Of a stretch of DNA of 38,250 nt, positions 29,959 to 38,250 are shown piece by piece (the first letter of the stretch is position 1; each line of letters opens with the position of its first letter). Origin of the DNA: Tannockella sp964369175 (lineage in GTDB: Bacteria > Bacillota_I > Bacilli_A > Erysipelotrichales > Coprobacillaceae); contig CAYJEM010000013.1 in NCBI GenBank assembly GCA_964369175.1, positions 1 to 38,250 on the forward strand, in the 5' to 3' direction. The position numbers were made by a program, and so were the translations under genes. The notes beneath the pieces are model-generated. The model did not search any database. It was given only the letters and a program-made list of their open reading frames with translations, and was not told the DNA's origin.

Positions 29959-32304
29959 ATGGATGTCGTAAAAACAGATAGAATAGATTATTTACAAAAA
30001 AATGCTATGAACACAGAACGTTATGTATCGATTGAACAGGCAAAATTAATCACAGAATCATATAAAAAGCATGAAGATAAACCAAGAATCATTCAAAGAG
30101 CACATTCTCTTGCTAATGCACTAGAAAATTTAGAAATTGCAATTGATGAAAAAGAATTAGTTGTAGGTAATCGTACAGTAGGAATTCGTCATGGAGTTGT
30201 ATTTCCAGAAAGTGGATGTAACTGGGTATATAAAGAGGCAGATACTATGTTTACTCGTCCACAAGATAAATTTATTTTTAGAGATGAAGATATTGAATAT
30301 TTTAAAAATGAAATTTATCCATACTGGCAAGATAAGTCAATGGAAAATCTGATTCGTGAAAGATATGGTAAAGAAATTGATTTAATTACTCCAGTTGCAA
30401 AGATAAACCAAAAGGATCATGCACAAGGGCACATTTGTCCTGATTGTACAAGCTGGTTATTAACAAATCCAACTGCTTTAAAAGAAGAGGCTAAGGCATT
30501 ACTTGAAAAAGAAACAGTACAATCTAAACGTGAATTTTATGAGTCACAAATTATTGTAATGGAAGCAGTGGCTGTGTTCTACAACCGCTATGGGGATTTG
30601 GCAGATAAAATGATTAAAGAATTAGGTGTTGATGAAAATCACTCGTTATATACAATTCGTAATAATTGTTATCATCTAGCAAATAATGCACCAGAAAACT
30701 TCCATCAGGCAGTTCAAGCATTATGGTTTTTATTTACAATCCTACACATGGAATCGAATGCTTCAAGCTTTTCTCCAGGAAGAATGGATAAGTACTTATA
30801 TCCTTTCTATAAAAAAGATATTGATGCAGGAAAAACGAATCAAGAATTATTTGATATATTGTCATGTTTATGGATTAAGTTTAATGAAATTGTATATTTA
30901 CGTAATAGCCATAGTGCTAAATTTTTTGCAGGGTTTCCAATTGGTTTCAATATCGCATTAGGTGGTGTTGATGAAAATAATCAACCATTTGAAAATGAAT
31001 TATCGTTTATGTGTTTACAGGCACAAGAGAATTTAGGGTTACCACAACCAAATTTATCAGTACGTGTTCATGAAAACACATCAAAAGAATTATTAGAAAA
31101 GGCAGTTACAGTTGTTTCTAAAGGAAGCGGGATGCCACAATTCTTTAATGATAAAAGTGTTATTAATGCATTAATTGACTTAGGTATTGACAAAGAAGAT
31201 GCCCGTGACTATGCAATTGTTGGGTGTGTTGAAATTACTACTCAAGGAAATAACTTAGGGTGGTCAGATGCAGCAATGTTCAATCTAAATAAAGCGTTAG
31301 AGTTAACATTAAATAATGGTAAATGTTTACTTACTGGAAATCAAATTGGTTTGGATTTAGGGAACTTAACTACTTTTGAAACTTTTGAAGACTTGGAAGA
31401 AGCATTTAAAAAACAAATTAAATATTTCATTGATGAAATGATGAAAGCATGTACAGTTGTAGAAATTGCTCATCAAGAATGTATACCAACACCATTTTTA
31501 TCAAGTGTAATCCAAGGGTGCATTGAAAAAGGTATGGATGTTACTGCAGGTGGGGCTAAATACAATTTATCAGGTATTCAAATGATTCAAATTGCAAACT
31601 TAGCAGATAGTTTAGCTGTAGCTAAAGAACTAATCTATGATACAAATAAAATATCCAAAGAAGAGATGATGAGTGCCCTTCAAGATAATTATGAAGGACA
31701 TGATCTTACAAAAGCAATTATTGAAAATGTTGCAAAAAGATATGGAAATGATATTGAATGGGTAGATAACTTAGGTGCTAAATATGCACGTTTCTTTAAA
31801 GAGGAAGTAAGCAAATATACAAACTACCGTGGTGGAAAAATTCATACTGGTATGTATACTGTATCAGCCCATGTACCTATGGGAGAAAATGTTGGAGCGG
31901 CATTAGATGGTCGCCTAGCTAAAGAACCACTTGCTGATGGAGGAATGTCACCTGTATACGGTCGTGATGTAAAAGGACCAACAGCGGTATTAAAATCGGT
32001 TAGTCGTCTAGGTAATGATTTGACAACAAATGGTGGATTATTGAATTTAAAATTCTTACCTTCATTCTTTAATGAAGAGGGAATTAAAAAATTTGCATTA
32101 TTCTTAAGAGCATTTGTAGACTTAGAAATTCCACATATTCAATTTAACGTTGTACAACCACAAGATTTAAAAGCAGCTAAAGAATCACCAGAAAAGTATA
32201 AAAACTTAACAATACGCGTTGCTGGGTATACTGCATATTTTGTAGAATTAGATGGTAAATTACAAGATGAAATCATTAACCGTACAAGCTATGAACAAAT
32301 CTAG
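29959..32304 (+). CDS. Glycyl radical enzyme, PflD-like
   Basis: A 781-residue anaerobic glycyl radical enzyme that splits or dehydrates its substrate by radical chemistry. The active-site Cys423 and Glu425 are in VGCVEITTQGNNLGW, and the radical site is Gly756 in RVAGYTAYFVE near the C-terminus. The region MESNASSFSPGRMDKY (264-279) has NASS, as in E. coli PflD, where B12-independent glycerol/propanediol dehydratases have NGHS. GHICPDCTSWL (157-167) is also unlike those dehydratases. So it is unlikely to be pyruvate formate-lyase or glycerol dehydratase; PflD has no settled substrate, and sulfonate-cleaving relatives cannot be excluded. TGGAGG precedes the ATG. The activase gene overlaps its end. 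Confidence 0.9.
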   Translation: MDVVKTDRIDYLQKNAMNTERYVSIEQAKLITESYKKHEDKPRIIQRAHSLANALENLEIAIDEKELVVGNRTVGIRHGVVFPESGCNWVYKEADTMFTRPQDKFIFRDEDIEYFKNEIYPYWQDKSMENLIRERYGKEIDLITPVAKINQKDHAQGHICPDCTSWLLTNPTALKEEAKALLEKETVQSKREFYESQIIVMEAVAVFYNRYGDLADKMIKELGVDENHSLYTIRNNCYHLANNAPENFHQAVQALWFLFTILHMESNASSFSPGRMDKYLYPFYKKDIDAGKTNQELFDILSCLWIKFNEIVYLRNSHSAKFFAGFPIGFNIALGGVDENNQPFENELSFMCLQAQENLGLPQPNLSVRVHENTSKELLEKAVTVVSKGSGMPQFFNDKSVINALIDLGIDKEDARDYAIVGCVEITTQGNNLGWSDAAMFNLNKALELTLNNGKCLLTGNQIGLDLGNLTTFETFEDLEEAFKKQIKYFIDEMMKACTVVEIAHQECIPTPFLSSVIQGCIEKGMDVTAGGAKYNLSGIQMIQIANLADSLAVAKELIYDTNKISKEEMMSALQDNYEGHDLTKAIIENVAKRYGNDIEWVDNLGAKYARFFKEEVSKYTNYRGGKIHTGMYTVSAHVPMGENVGAALDGRLAKEPLADGGMSPVYGRDVKGPTAVLKSVSRLGNDLTTNGGLLNLKFLPSFFNEEGIKKFALFLRAFVDLEIPHIQFNVVQPQDLKAAKESPEKYKNLTIRVAGYTAYFVELDGKLQDEIINRTSYEQI

Positions 32305-33193
32305 TATTGGAACAGTCTTTGATATTAAGAAATTTGCTGTTCATGATGGTGTAGGAATTCGCACAACTGTATTTTTAAAGGGATGTAACTTAAAGTGTGT
32401 ATGGTGCCATAACCCTGAAGGGTTATCATCAACTCGCAATGTTACTATTAAAAATTCATGTATTCACTGTAATCGATGTAAATCAGTGGATGATGATAAT
32501 GTTGTTTATGTTGAAAATGGAAAGCGTTATATAATGAATAATACTGAGATAGATTATCAAAAGTATATCGATATATGTCCTATTGAGGCAATTAGTTATG
32601 ATTCAAAATATTATCAAGTTGAAGAATTAGTACAAGAGATTTTAGATGATTGTGTATTTTTAAAATATGGTGGAGTAACATTTTCTGGTGGGGAACCGCT
32701 ATTGCATTATGATTTTTTACTGGCGTGTGTTAAAAGATTAAAACAGGAAAATATCCATATTGCTATTGAAAGTGCTATGGTAATTGACCCCATAAAAGTG
32801 AAATCACTAATTCCATATATCGATGAATGGTTTTGTGACTTAAAAATATTTAATGATAACGATCATAAAAAATATACTGGTGTTTCAAATAAGTTGGTAC
32901 TAAAGAATATTGAACAACTACTAGAAAATGATGTAAATATTACAATTCGAACACCATTAATACCAACACTTAGTGCAACGAAAAAAAATATTAAAGAAAT
33001 TGCAACATATTTATACACGATAAATAAAGATGTTAAATTAGAATTATTAAACTATAACCCACTAGCACTTAGTAAGTATCAAAGTTTAAAGATGAAGTAT
33101 TACTTTGATGAAAATCCAAGTATGTTTAGTGAAGAACAAATGAAAGAGTTTAGAAATATCGCAGCAAACTGTGGTATTAATAATATAAAATAA
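32291..33193 (+). CDS. Glycyl radical enzyme activating enzyme (radical SAM)
   Basis: A 300-residue radical SAM protein that installs the glycyl radical on the adjacent enzyme. The SAM cluster motif is CNLKCVWC (Cys32, 36, 39). An auxiliary iron-sulfur site is formed by Cys57, 60, 63 and 96 (CIHCNRC and CPIEA); most PflC-type activases have eight Cys for two clusters. TFSGGEPLLH is the GGEP SAM-binding motif. The ATG at 32291 overlaps the upstream stop by 14 bases, and the following residues SIGTVFDIKKFAVHDGVGIR match the usual N-terminus, so earlier Met codons are not needed. No strong ribosome site is seen; coupling to the upstream gene is likely. Confidence 0.92.
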   Translation: MNKSSIGTVFDIKKFAVHDGVGIRTTVFLKGCNLKCVWCHNPEGLSSTRNVTIKNSCIHCNRCKSVDDDNVVYVENGKRYIMNNTEIDYQKYIDICPIEAISYDSKYYQVEELVQEILDDCVFLKYGGVTFSGGEPLLHYDFLLACVKRLKQENIHIAIESAMVIDPIKVKSLIPYIDEWFCDLKIFNDNDHKKYTGVSNKLVLKNIEQLLENDVNITIRTPLIPTLSATKKNIKEIATYLYTINKDVKLELLNYNPLALSKYQSLKMKYYFDENPSMFSEEQMKEFRNIAANCGINNIK

Positions 33194-33204
33194 AGGAGAT
33201 AATT

Positions 33205-33882
33205 ATGAAATTTATTATTGATGATGCAAATGTAGAAGTTATTAAAGAAATCTGGGATTTATATCCATGTGATGGAGTAACAACAAATCCATCAATTCTT
33301 GCTAAAGCTGGAAAACCACCTTATGAAGTATTAAAAGAAATTAGAGCAATTATTGGTAGTGAAGCAGAATTACACGTACAAGTAACTGCTAATACTTATG
33401 AGGGGATGTTGGATGATGCACATCGTATTATTAAAGAGTTAGGAAGTAACACATATGTAAAAGTGCCAACTACACCTTTAGGGTTAAAAGTTATGAAACA
33501 ACTTCATAAAGAGGGGATTTATATCACAGCAACAGCAATCTATACAGCAATGCAAGGATACTTAGCTGCAAAAGCGGGTGCTAGTTATGCTGCTCCTTAC
33601 GTAAATCGTATTGATAATTTAGGAGCAAATGGTGTAGAAACTGCTAAAACAATTGATGATATCTTTAAAACAAATAATTTACCATGTGAAGTATTAGCAG
33701 CTTCATTTAAAAATTCACAACAAGTATTAGAGCTTACAGCTTATGGTATTGGTGCAAGTACTATTGGAACTGATGTTATTTTAGGATTAATTAAACATGA
33801 TTGTGTAGGGTTAGCTGTAGAAGTGTTCGAAAAAGATTTTGAAGGTCTTTGTGGTACAGGAAAAACAATGGCAAATATCTAA
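33205..33882 (+). CDS. Fructose-6-phosphate aldolase / transaldolase-like protein
   Basis: A 225-residue class I aldolase of the small transaldolase family (FSA/TalC). The Schiff-base lysine is Lys86 in TYVKVPTT, matching Lys85 of E. coli FsaA. GVTTNPSILAKAGKP (24-38), AVYxAxQG-like AIYTAMQG, APYVNRID and VLAASFKN are all family signatures. FSA makes or splits fructose 6-phosphate using dihydroxyacetone and glyceraldehyde 3-phosphate. In E. coli an FSA paralogue lies near pflD, so the pairing with a PflD-like enzyme recurs. AAAGGAG precedes the ATG, 11 bases after the activase. Whether it is FSA, a transaldolase or specific for another sugar cannot be decided here. Confidence 0.9.
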   Translation: MKFIIDDANVEVIKEIWDLYPCDGVTTNPSILAKAGKPPYEVLKEIRAIIGSEAELHVQVTANTYEGMLDDAHRIIKELGSNTYVKVPTTPLGLKVMKQLHKEGIYITATAIYTAMQGYLAAKAGASYAAPYVNRIDNLGANGVETAKTIDDIFKTNNLPCEVLAASFKNSQQVLELTAYGIGASTIGTDVILGLIKHDCVGLAVEVFEKDFEGLCGTGKTMANI

Positions 33883-33886
33883 ATTA

Positions 33887-33908
33887 AACTTGCTTTATGC
33901 GAGTTTTT
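33887..33908 (+). terminator. Terminator of the glycyl radical enzyme operon
   Basis: AACTTGC (33887-33893), loop TTTAT, GCGAGTT (33899-33905) with one G-U pair, then T. Confidence 0.85.
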
Positions 33909-34014
33909 TTATTAATGCAATTATTTTTTATTTTTTTATATTTTATAGAAAAAAATGTATCTTTTACTTGATTTTTTAAGTATAATATGCATGAGAGGAA
34001 GAAAGGAGTAGCGT

Positions 34015-34464
34015 ATGAAAATTACAACAAAAGGCAGATATGCATTGCGTCTAATGGTTCATTTAGCACAAAATTCTTCTAGAGATAGAATATCTTTAAA
34101 AGACATAGCAGTAGGTGAAGATATTTCTATGAAATATTTAGAACAAATTGTACCGTATCTAGCAAAAGAAAATTTGGTTCACTCAACAAGAGGGGCTAGA
34201 GGAGGATACAGTCTTACTAAATCTCCAGAGGAATATAGCGTAGGTGAAATTATAGAAGCAGTAGAAGGAAAAGTGTGTTTAGTAGATTGTACTCATGGAA
34301 ATGAGAACTGTAGTCGATATGATGAATGTCATACGTCGGCATTGTGGTCAGGATTATCTAATGAAATCCGCAATTATTTAAATGATTTTCCTTTATCTAA
34401 CTTATTAGTACAAGAAGAAGAGGATATTAAGTGCAAGATGGGGGAAGCACCACATATTTTGTAG
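34015..34464 (+). CDS. Rrf2-family regulator with cluster-type cysteines
   Basis: A 149-residue winged-helix regulator of the Rrf2 family (IscR, CymR, NsrR). The HTH includes GRYALRLMVHLAQ, SLKDIAVGEDISMKYLEQIVPYL and the wing STRGARGGYSL. Cys92, Cys99 and Cys105 lie in DCTHGNENCSRYDECH, close to the CX5CX5C ligands of IscR, so it may bind an iron-sulfur cluster; Bacillus CymR lacks these. The next gene is a cysteine synthase, and CymR represses cysteine genes together with CysK, so control of cysteine or cluster assembly genes is the likely role. AAAGGAG precedes the ATG. Confidence 0.9.
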   Translation: MKITTKGRYALRLMVHLAQNSSRDRISLKDIAVGEDISMKYLEQIVPYLAKENLVHSTRGARGGYSLTKSPEEYSVGEIIEAVEGKVCLVDCTHGNENCSRYDECHTSALWSGLSNEIRNYLNDFPLSNLLVQEEEDIKCKMGEAPHIL

Positions 34465-34483
34465 ATTTGAATACTAACAAATA

Positions 34484-34516
34484 AAAAAGAGCTAGTTGGA
34501 TGACTAGTTCTTTTTT
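34484..34516 (+). terminator. Terminator after the Rrf2 gene
   Basis: A stem of at least ten pairs (GAGCTAGT with ACTAGTTC at its core, one G-U pair), loop TGGATG, then TTTTTT. Confidence 0.9.
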
Positions 34517-34520
34517 CATA

Positions 34521-34529
34521 TGGTATACT
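34521..34529 (+). promoter_or_regulatory. Extended -10 promoter of cysK
   Basis: TGG-TATACT, with the -10 at 34524-34529, 22 bases before the cysK ATG and just after the terminator of the Rrf2 gene. A weak -35 would overlap the 3' arm of that terminator. Confidence 0.6.
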
Positions 34530-34550
34530 ACGGTTAATGGAGGAAATAAT

Positions 34551-35474
34551 ATGATACATGATACAATTTTAACAACAATTGGGAATACACCAATAATTAA
34601 AGCAAATGGCTTTGAGAAAATAAACAAGATAAAGGCTTCTATATATGTAAAAGTAGAATCATTTAATCCTGGGGGATCAATGAAAGATCGCATCGCTATG
34701 CAAATGATAAAACAGGCGATAGATAATCATCAAATAACATCAGATACAACAATTATTGAACCAACAAGTGGAAATACTGGAATCGGTTTAGCCTCAGTAT
34801 GTGCTAGTTTAGGCTATAAGTTAATTATAACTATGCCTGAGACAATGAGTATTGAAAGACAAAAGTTAGTTAGTGCATATGGAGCAAAGATTGTTTTAAC
34901 AGAGGGTAGTAAAGGTATGAAGGGGGCAATTGAGAAAGCGAAGCAATTGCATGAAGAAATTACAAATAGTTTTATACCAAGTCAATTTGAAAATCCAGAA
35001 AATCCACATGTGCATTATCTTACAACGGGGCCTGAGATATATAATCAAATGGATAAAAATATAGATGTACTAGTGGCAGGTGTTGGAACTGGAGGAAGTA
35101 TTAGTGGAATTGGAAAATATTTAAAGCAACAAGATGAAAGAATAGAAGTTGTTGCAGTAGAACCTAAGGGCTCACCAGTACTTTCAGGAGGTAATCCGGG
35201 GCCACATAAAATACAAGGAATCGGTGCTGGATTTATTCCAGATACTTTAAATGTAAGTATTTTTGATAAGGTTATTCAAGTAGATGTCGAAGATGCCTAC
35301 GTAGCAGCTAACCAACTTGCAAAAAATGACGGCATTTTAGTAGGTATTTCTAGTGGTGCAGTATTACATGCAATTAAAGAATTAACAAAAGATAGTCACT
35401 ATGATGGTAAAAGAATTGTAGCAATTATGCCTGATGGTGGGGACCGTTATTTATCAACTCCTCTATATCAATAA
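34551..35474 (+). CDS. cysK: Cysteine synthase (O-acetylserine sulfhydrylase)
   Basis: A 307-residue PLP enzyme that makes L-cysteine from O-acetylserine and sulfide. PLP Lys45 lies in NPGGSMKDR, the substrate loop is PTSGNTGIGLA, the phosphate-binding loop is GVGTGGSISGIG, and EPKGSPVLSGG and GISSGA are as in CysK. Length is typical. The frame is open up to 34500, but that region is inside the upstream terminator and promoter; TGGAGG before 34551 sets the start. Its neighbour is an Rrf2 regulator, in keeping with cysteine-responsive control. Confidence 0.95.
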   Translation: MIHDTILTTIGNTPIIKANGFEKINKIKASIYVKVESFNPGGSMKDRIAMQMIKQAIDNHQITSDTTIIEPTSGNTGIGLASVCASLGYKLIITMPETMSIERQKLVSAYGAKIVLTEGSKGMKGAIEKAKQLHEEITNSFIPSQFENPENPHVHYLTTGPEIYNQMDKNIDVLVAGVGTGGSISGIGKYLKQQDERIEVVAVEPKGSPVLSGGNPGPHKIQGIGAGFIPDTLNVSIFDKVIQVDVEDAYVAANQLAKNDGILVGISSGAVLHAIKELTKDSHYDGKRIVAIMPDGGDRYLSTPLYQ

Positions 35475-35510
35475 AATATATAATATGTTATTATAAGGAG
35501 AGGTGATTTT

Positions 35511-36641
35511 ATGAAATTAGATAGAAAAAATATAGAGAAGATTTTAGGTATTATCACATTTACAATTGTTTTATATACATGTTTACAAAATTTTGATATT
35601 GTACTATCGGCATTTTCATATATTTGGGGAATTACTTTTCCATTTATTTTAGGAGGTGCAATTGCTTTTGTTATTAATATACCAATGTCATTCTTTGAAA
35701 AATTTGTAACTAAGGTAGTAAAACATGCAACAACAGCCAGAGCAATATCATTAATATTAGCACTAGCAAGTTTTGTAGCAGTGTTATGGATTGTTATGTT
35801 CTTGTTAATACCTGAATTAGTACGTACTGGAATTGCAATTTCTAAGAGTGTTGAAGAATTTATACCAGTTGCTATTGAGTGGAGTGAACAAATTGCATCT
35901 GATCCATTAATTGGTCCATATGTAGCAAACATTAATATTGATTGGGAATCAGTACTTGGGTCGATAACATCATTTATTCAAACAAGTGGTACAAAATGGT
36001 TATCTTCATCATTAACATTTGCTGGTTCGGTGTTTTCAGGAATTGTTAGCACTGTTATTGGAATTGTCTTTTCATTTTATGTGCTTGTTCAAAAAGAGAC
36101 ATTATCATCACATGCAAATAAAATACTACATGCATTATTTCATAGTAAATTTATAAATCCAATTATTGAGGTACTGACTTTAAGTAATAAAACATTCCGT
36201 CGATTTATAACAGGACAGTGTTTAGAAGCACTAATACTAGGTTCGTTATTTGTAGTAACAATGACAATTCTAGGATTACCATATGCTCTATTGATTGGAG
36301 TTATTATTTCGGTAACAGCATTAGTACCAATCGTAGGTGCATTTCTAGGATGTTTTATAGGTATTTTACTACTAATTATTAATGATCCAACACAAGCATT
36401 AATATTTGTTGTATTATTCTTGATTTTACAACAAGTAGAAGGTAATTTGATTTATCCTCATGTAGTTGGAAGTTCAGTGGGCTTACCTTCAATATGGGTA
36501 CTAGTTGCCATTACAATTGGTGGTACTTTATTTGGTATTACAGGAATGTTGATATTTATTCCACTTGTCTCAGTTTTCTATGTATTATTTAGAAAGTTTA
36601 TATATGGAAGATTGAAAGAAAAGAACATAACGTTAGATTAG
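35511..36641 (+). CDS. AI-2E family (UPF0118/PerM) membrane transporter
   Basis: A 376-residue polytopic protein of the AI-2E/DUF20 family, exporters or permeases that include YtvI, YueF and sodium/proton antiporter-like members. It has two N-terminal helices, a third with the following extracellular loop (about 110-160), and a C-terminal bundle with PYALLIGVIISVTALVPIVGAFLG (about 258-281, given here as a span) and the family signature around QQVEGNLIYPHVVGSSVGL. AAGGAGAGGTGAT precedes the ATG. It is 36 bases after cysK with no terminator between, so cotranscription is likely. The substrate is unknown. Confidence 0.88.
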   Translation: MKLDRKNIEKILGIITFTIVLYTCLQNFDIVLSAFSYIWGITFPFILGGAIAFVINIPMSFFEKFVTKVVKHATTARAISLILALASFVAVLWIVMFLLIPELVRTGIAISKSVEEFIPVAIEWSEQIASDPLIGPYVANINIDWESVLGSITSFIQTSGTKWLSSSLTFAGSVFSGIVSTVIGIVFSFYVLVQKETLSSHANKILHALFHSKFINPIIEVLTLSNKTFRRFITGQCLEALILGSLFVVTMTILGLPYALLIGVIISVTALVPIVGAFLGCFIGILLLIINDPTQALIFVVLFLILQQVEGNLIYPHVVGSSVGLPSIWVLVAITIGGTLFGITGMLIFIPLVSVFYVLFRKFIYGRLKEKNITLD

Positions 36642-36664
36642 ATGCAACTTGATTGCATCTTTTT
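36640..36664 (+). terminator. Terminator after the AI-2E family gene
   Basis: AGATGCAA (36640-36647), loop CTTGA, TTGCATCT (36653-36660), then TTTT. It overlaps the last two bases of the stop codon and lies close to the ribosome site of the next gene. Confidence 0.82.
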
Positions 36665-36683
36665 ATAGGAGGAAATTAGAATT

Positions 36684-37703
36684 ATGAAAGAATATATTTT
36701 AGAAACGGCAAAGAAGATATTAACAATTGATAGTCCAACTGGATATTGCCAAGATGTCATTAATTATGTTGAAAATGAAGTACATGAACTTGGATTTGAA
36801 ACTTATAAAAATAATAAAGGGAACTTACTTGTAAATGTTAAAGGTAAGTCAACAAAAACAATTGGTATATGTGGCCATGTCGATACTTTAGGATTAATGG
36901 TTACAAATATTAAGGCAGATGGAACATTGTCTTTTACAAATGTTGGAGGACCGATTGTGCCGACATTAGATGGAGAATATTGCCGTATTATTACTCGTGA
37001 TAAAAAAGTGTATACTGGAACGATTTTGAGTAACTCGCCTTCAGCCCATGTATATGATGATGCTAGTAATCTAGCTAGAGAGTGTAAAAATATGCATATT
37101 CGTATTGATGAAGTAGTAAAATCAAAAGAAGATGTTGAAGCACTAGGTATAGGAAATGGTGACTATATCGCAATCGAAACCAAAACAACAATTACTGATA
37201 GTGGATTTATTAAATCGCGTTTTTTAGATGACAAATTATCAGTAGCAATATTTTTAGGAATCTTAAAAGAATTTAAAGAAAAAAATATTACCCCAACAGA
37301 TAACATCATCTTTATTATTTCAACATATGAAGAAGTCGGTCATGGAAGTAGTCATGTTCCAACACAAATTGAAGAATTAATTGCAGTTGATATGGGTTGC
37401 ATTGGTAAAGATCTTGCATGTACTGAATATGATGTAAGTATTTGTGCCAAAGATAGTAGTGGACCATATGATTATCAAATGGTTTCATCATTTATCGACC
37501 TTGCTAAAGAAAATAAGTTACAATTTGCAGTTGATGTTTATCCATATTATGGTAGTGATGTAAGTGCCGCACTGCGTGCTGGAAATGATGTAAAAGGTGC
37601 ATTAATTGGTCCTGGAGTACATGCTAGTCATGGAATGGAAAGAAGTCACATTCAAGCTGTTGAAAATACTGTCTCATTAATACTAGCTTATGTAACAAAG
37701 TAA
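36684..37703 (+). CDS. M42-family metallo-aminopeptidase
   Basis: A 339-residue cytosolic peptidase of family M42 (PepA/FrvX/YsdC/TET type), which trims residues from peptide N-termini and assembles into large complexes. Di-metal site residues can be placed: His65 and Asp67 in GICGHVDTLG, Asp182 in RFLDDKLS, Glu216-Glu217 in YEEVGHGSS, Asp236 in VDMG and a His in GVHASHGMER. Length is typical. TAGGAGG precedes the ATG. The ASCH-domain gene follows after 15 bases and probably shares its transcript. Confidence 0.93.
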   Translation: MKEYILETAKKILTIDSPTGYCQDVINYVENEVHELGFETYKNNKGNLLVNVKGKSTKTIGICGHVDTLGLMVTNIKADGTLSFTNVGGPIVPTLDGEYCRIITRDKKVYTGTILSNSPSAHVYDDASNLARECKNMHIRIDEVVKSKEDVEALGIGNGDYIAIETKTTITDSGFIKSRFLDDKLSVAIFLGILKEFKEKNITPTDNIIFIISTYEEVGHGSSHVPTQIEELIAVDMGCIGKDLACTEYDVSICAKDSSGPYDYQMVSSFIDLAKENKLQFAVDVYPYYGSDVSAALRAGNDVKGALIGPGVHASHGMERSHIQAVENTVSLILAYVTK

Positions 37704-37718
37704 GTTACGGAGTTACCT

Positions 37719-38168
37719 ATGAATGAAAACCAAATGAAGGATGCATATCTAAAAATAAATCCAAGTGCTAGTAACTTTGATGCTTTTGCATTTGGTGGAA
37801 CCACACAAGATATGCCAAACCAATTAGCAAATTTAGTTTTAAACGGTGTTAAAACTGCTACCAGTAGTTTGCATTGTATTTATGAAGTCGAAAAAGAACC
37901 ACTTCCAACAACAAATAATTATAGTATTATACTTGATAGTAATGATAATGCAGTGTGTATTATTAAGACAACAAAGGTATATACAACCCCTTTTAATCAA
38001 GTAACAAGTAACCATGCTTTTAAAGAAGGTGAAGGGAACCGTAGCCTTGATTATTGGAAGCTTGTCCATCAAGAATTTTTTGAAAATGAAATATCAACAA
38101 TGAATCTTACATTTACTGAAGATATGCTTGTTGTATGTGAAGAATTTGAAGTTGTATATCCAATATAA
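37719..38168 (+). CDS. ASCH-domain protein
   Basis: A 149-residue protein with an ASCH domain, a PUA-like beta-barrel thought to bind RNA or nucleosides; some members are amidohydrolases acting on modified cytidine. Family marks are the FGGTTQDMPNQLANLVLNG start, GVKTATSSL with the conserved Lys, and the C-terminal EGEGNRSLDYWKLVHQEFF and VVCEEFEVVYPI. GGAG precedes the ATG. It follows the M42 peptidase closely. The specific role is unknown. Confidence 0.87.
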   Translation: MNENQMKDAYLKINPSASNFDAFAFGGTTQDMPNQLANLVLNGVKTATSSLHCIYEVEKEPLPTTNNYSIILDSNDNAVCIIKTTKVYTTPFNQVTSNHAFKEGEGNRSLDYWKLVHQEFFENEISTMNLTFTEDMLVVCEEFEVVYPI

Positions 38169-38206
38169 AAAGGCAGGTATCAAAAAGATACTTGCCTTTT
38201 CTTTTT
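38167..38206 (+). terminator. Terminator after the ASCH gene
   Basis: A stem of about 15 pairs (GGCAGGTATC with GATACTTGCC, plus A/T pairs), loop AAAAA, then TTTTCTTTTTT. The last 44 bases of the window after it show no further feature. Confidence 0.92.
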
Positions 38207-38250
38207 TCAAATTTCAACCGCACCACTTTATATATAATTTGATTCTACAA

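Overview
The window is chromosomal DNA from a low-GC, AT-rich Gram-positive bacterium of the Bacillota. A class near Erysipelotrichia or a neighbouring gut lineage is my guess, not something the sequence proves. Evidence: strong AGGAGG ribosome sites, T-rich hairpin terminators after most genes, the order ywzB-spoIID-spoIIQ-mbl known from Bacillus, the secG-rnr-smpB-ssrA cluster, and endospore genes. TGA is used as a stop (for example at 17093-17095), so this is not the mycoplasma code.

Layout. Positions 1-9700 are core genome: the 3' part of a tRNA-Glu, an aldo/keto reductase, ywzB, spoIID, a SpoIIQ-like protein with a changed LytM site, mbl, a HAD phosphatase, a TagO-type transferase with an extra C-terminal domain, secG, rnr and smpB. 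ssrA (tmRNA) and dbpA follow. From 11.7 to 13.2 kb lies a small accessory patch with a weak ORF and a phage-type amidase carrying ChW repeats behind a 30-bp perfect palindrome.

From 13.2 to 20.0 kb is the most unusual locus: a GntR/HutC regulator and a tightly packed six-gene corrinoid methyl-transfer operon. It encodes a UroD-family methyltransferase fused to a thioredoxin-like domain, a corrinoid protein, a second UroD-like protein, a CobW-type GTPase, a [2Fe-2S]/ASKHA corrinoid activator and a DUF1638 protein. A perfect palindrome fills the -35/-10 spacer of its promoter, so HutC control is very likely. No known substrate methyltransferase (MtaB, MttB, MtmB) and no folate methyltransferase is present; the substrate is unknown. 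A decayed alpha/beta hydrolase follows.

From 20.6 to 23.3 kb is a pspA-ydjG-ydjI-like membrane-stress operon. Then come an iron-dependent alcohol dehydrogenase, an RlmI-type rRNA methyltransferase, two paralogous lipoproteins, small membrane proteins and an Old Yellow Enzyme family flavoprotein. From 29.0 to 33.9 kb a DeoR regulator precedes a glycyl radical enzyme (PflD-like), its activase and a fructose-6-phosphate-aldolase-like protein; AAAGTAATAA-type repeats flank the promoters. The window ends with an Rrf2 regulator, cysK, an AI-2E family permease, an M42 peptidase and an ASCH-domain protein.
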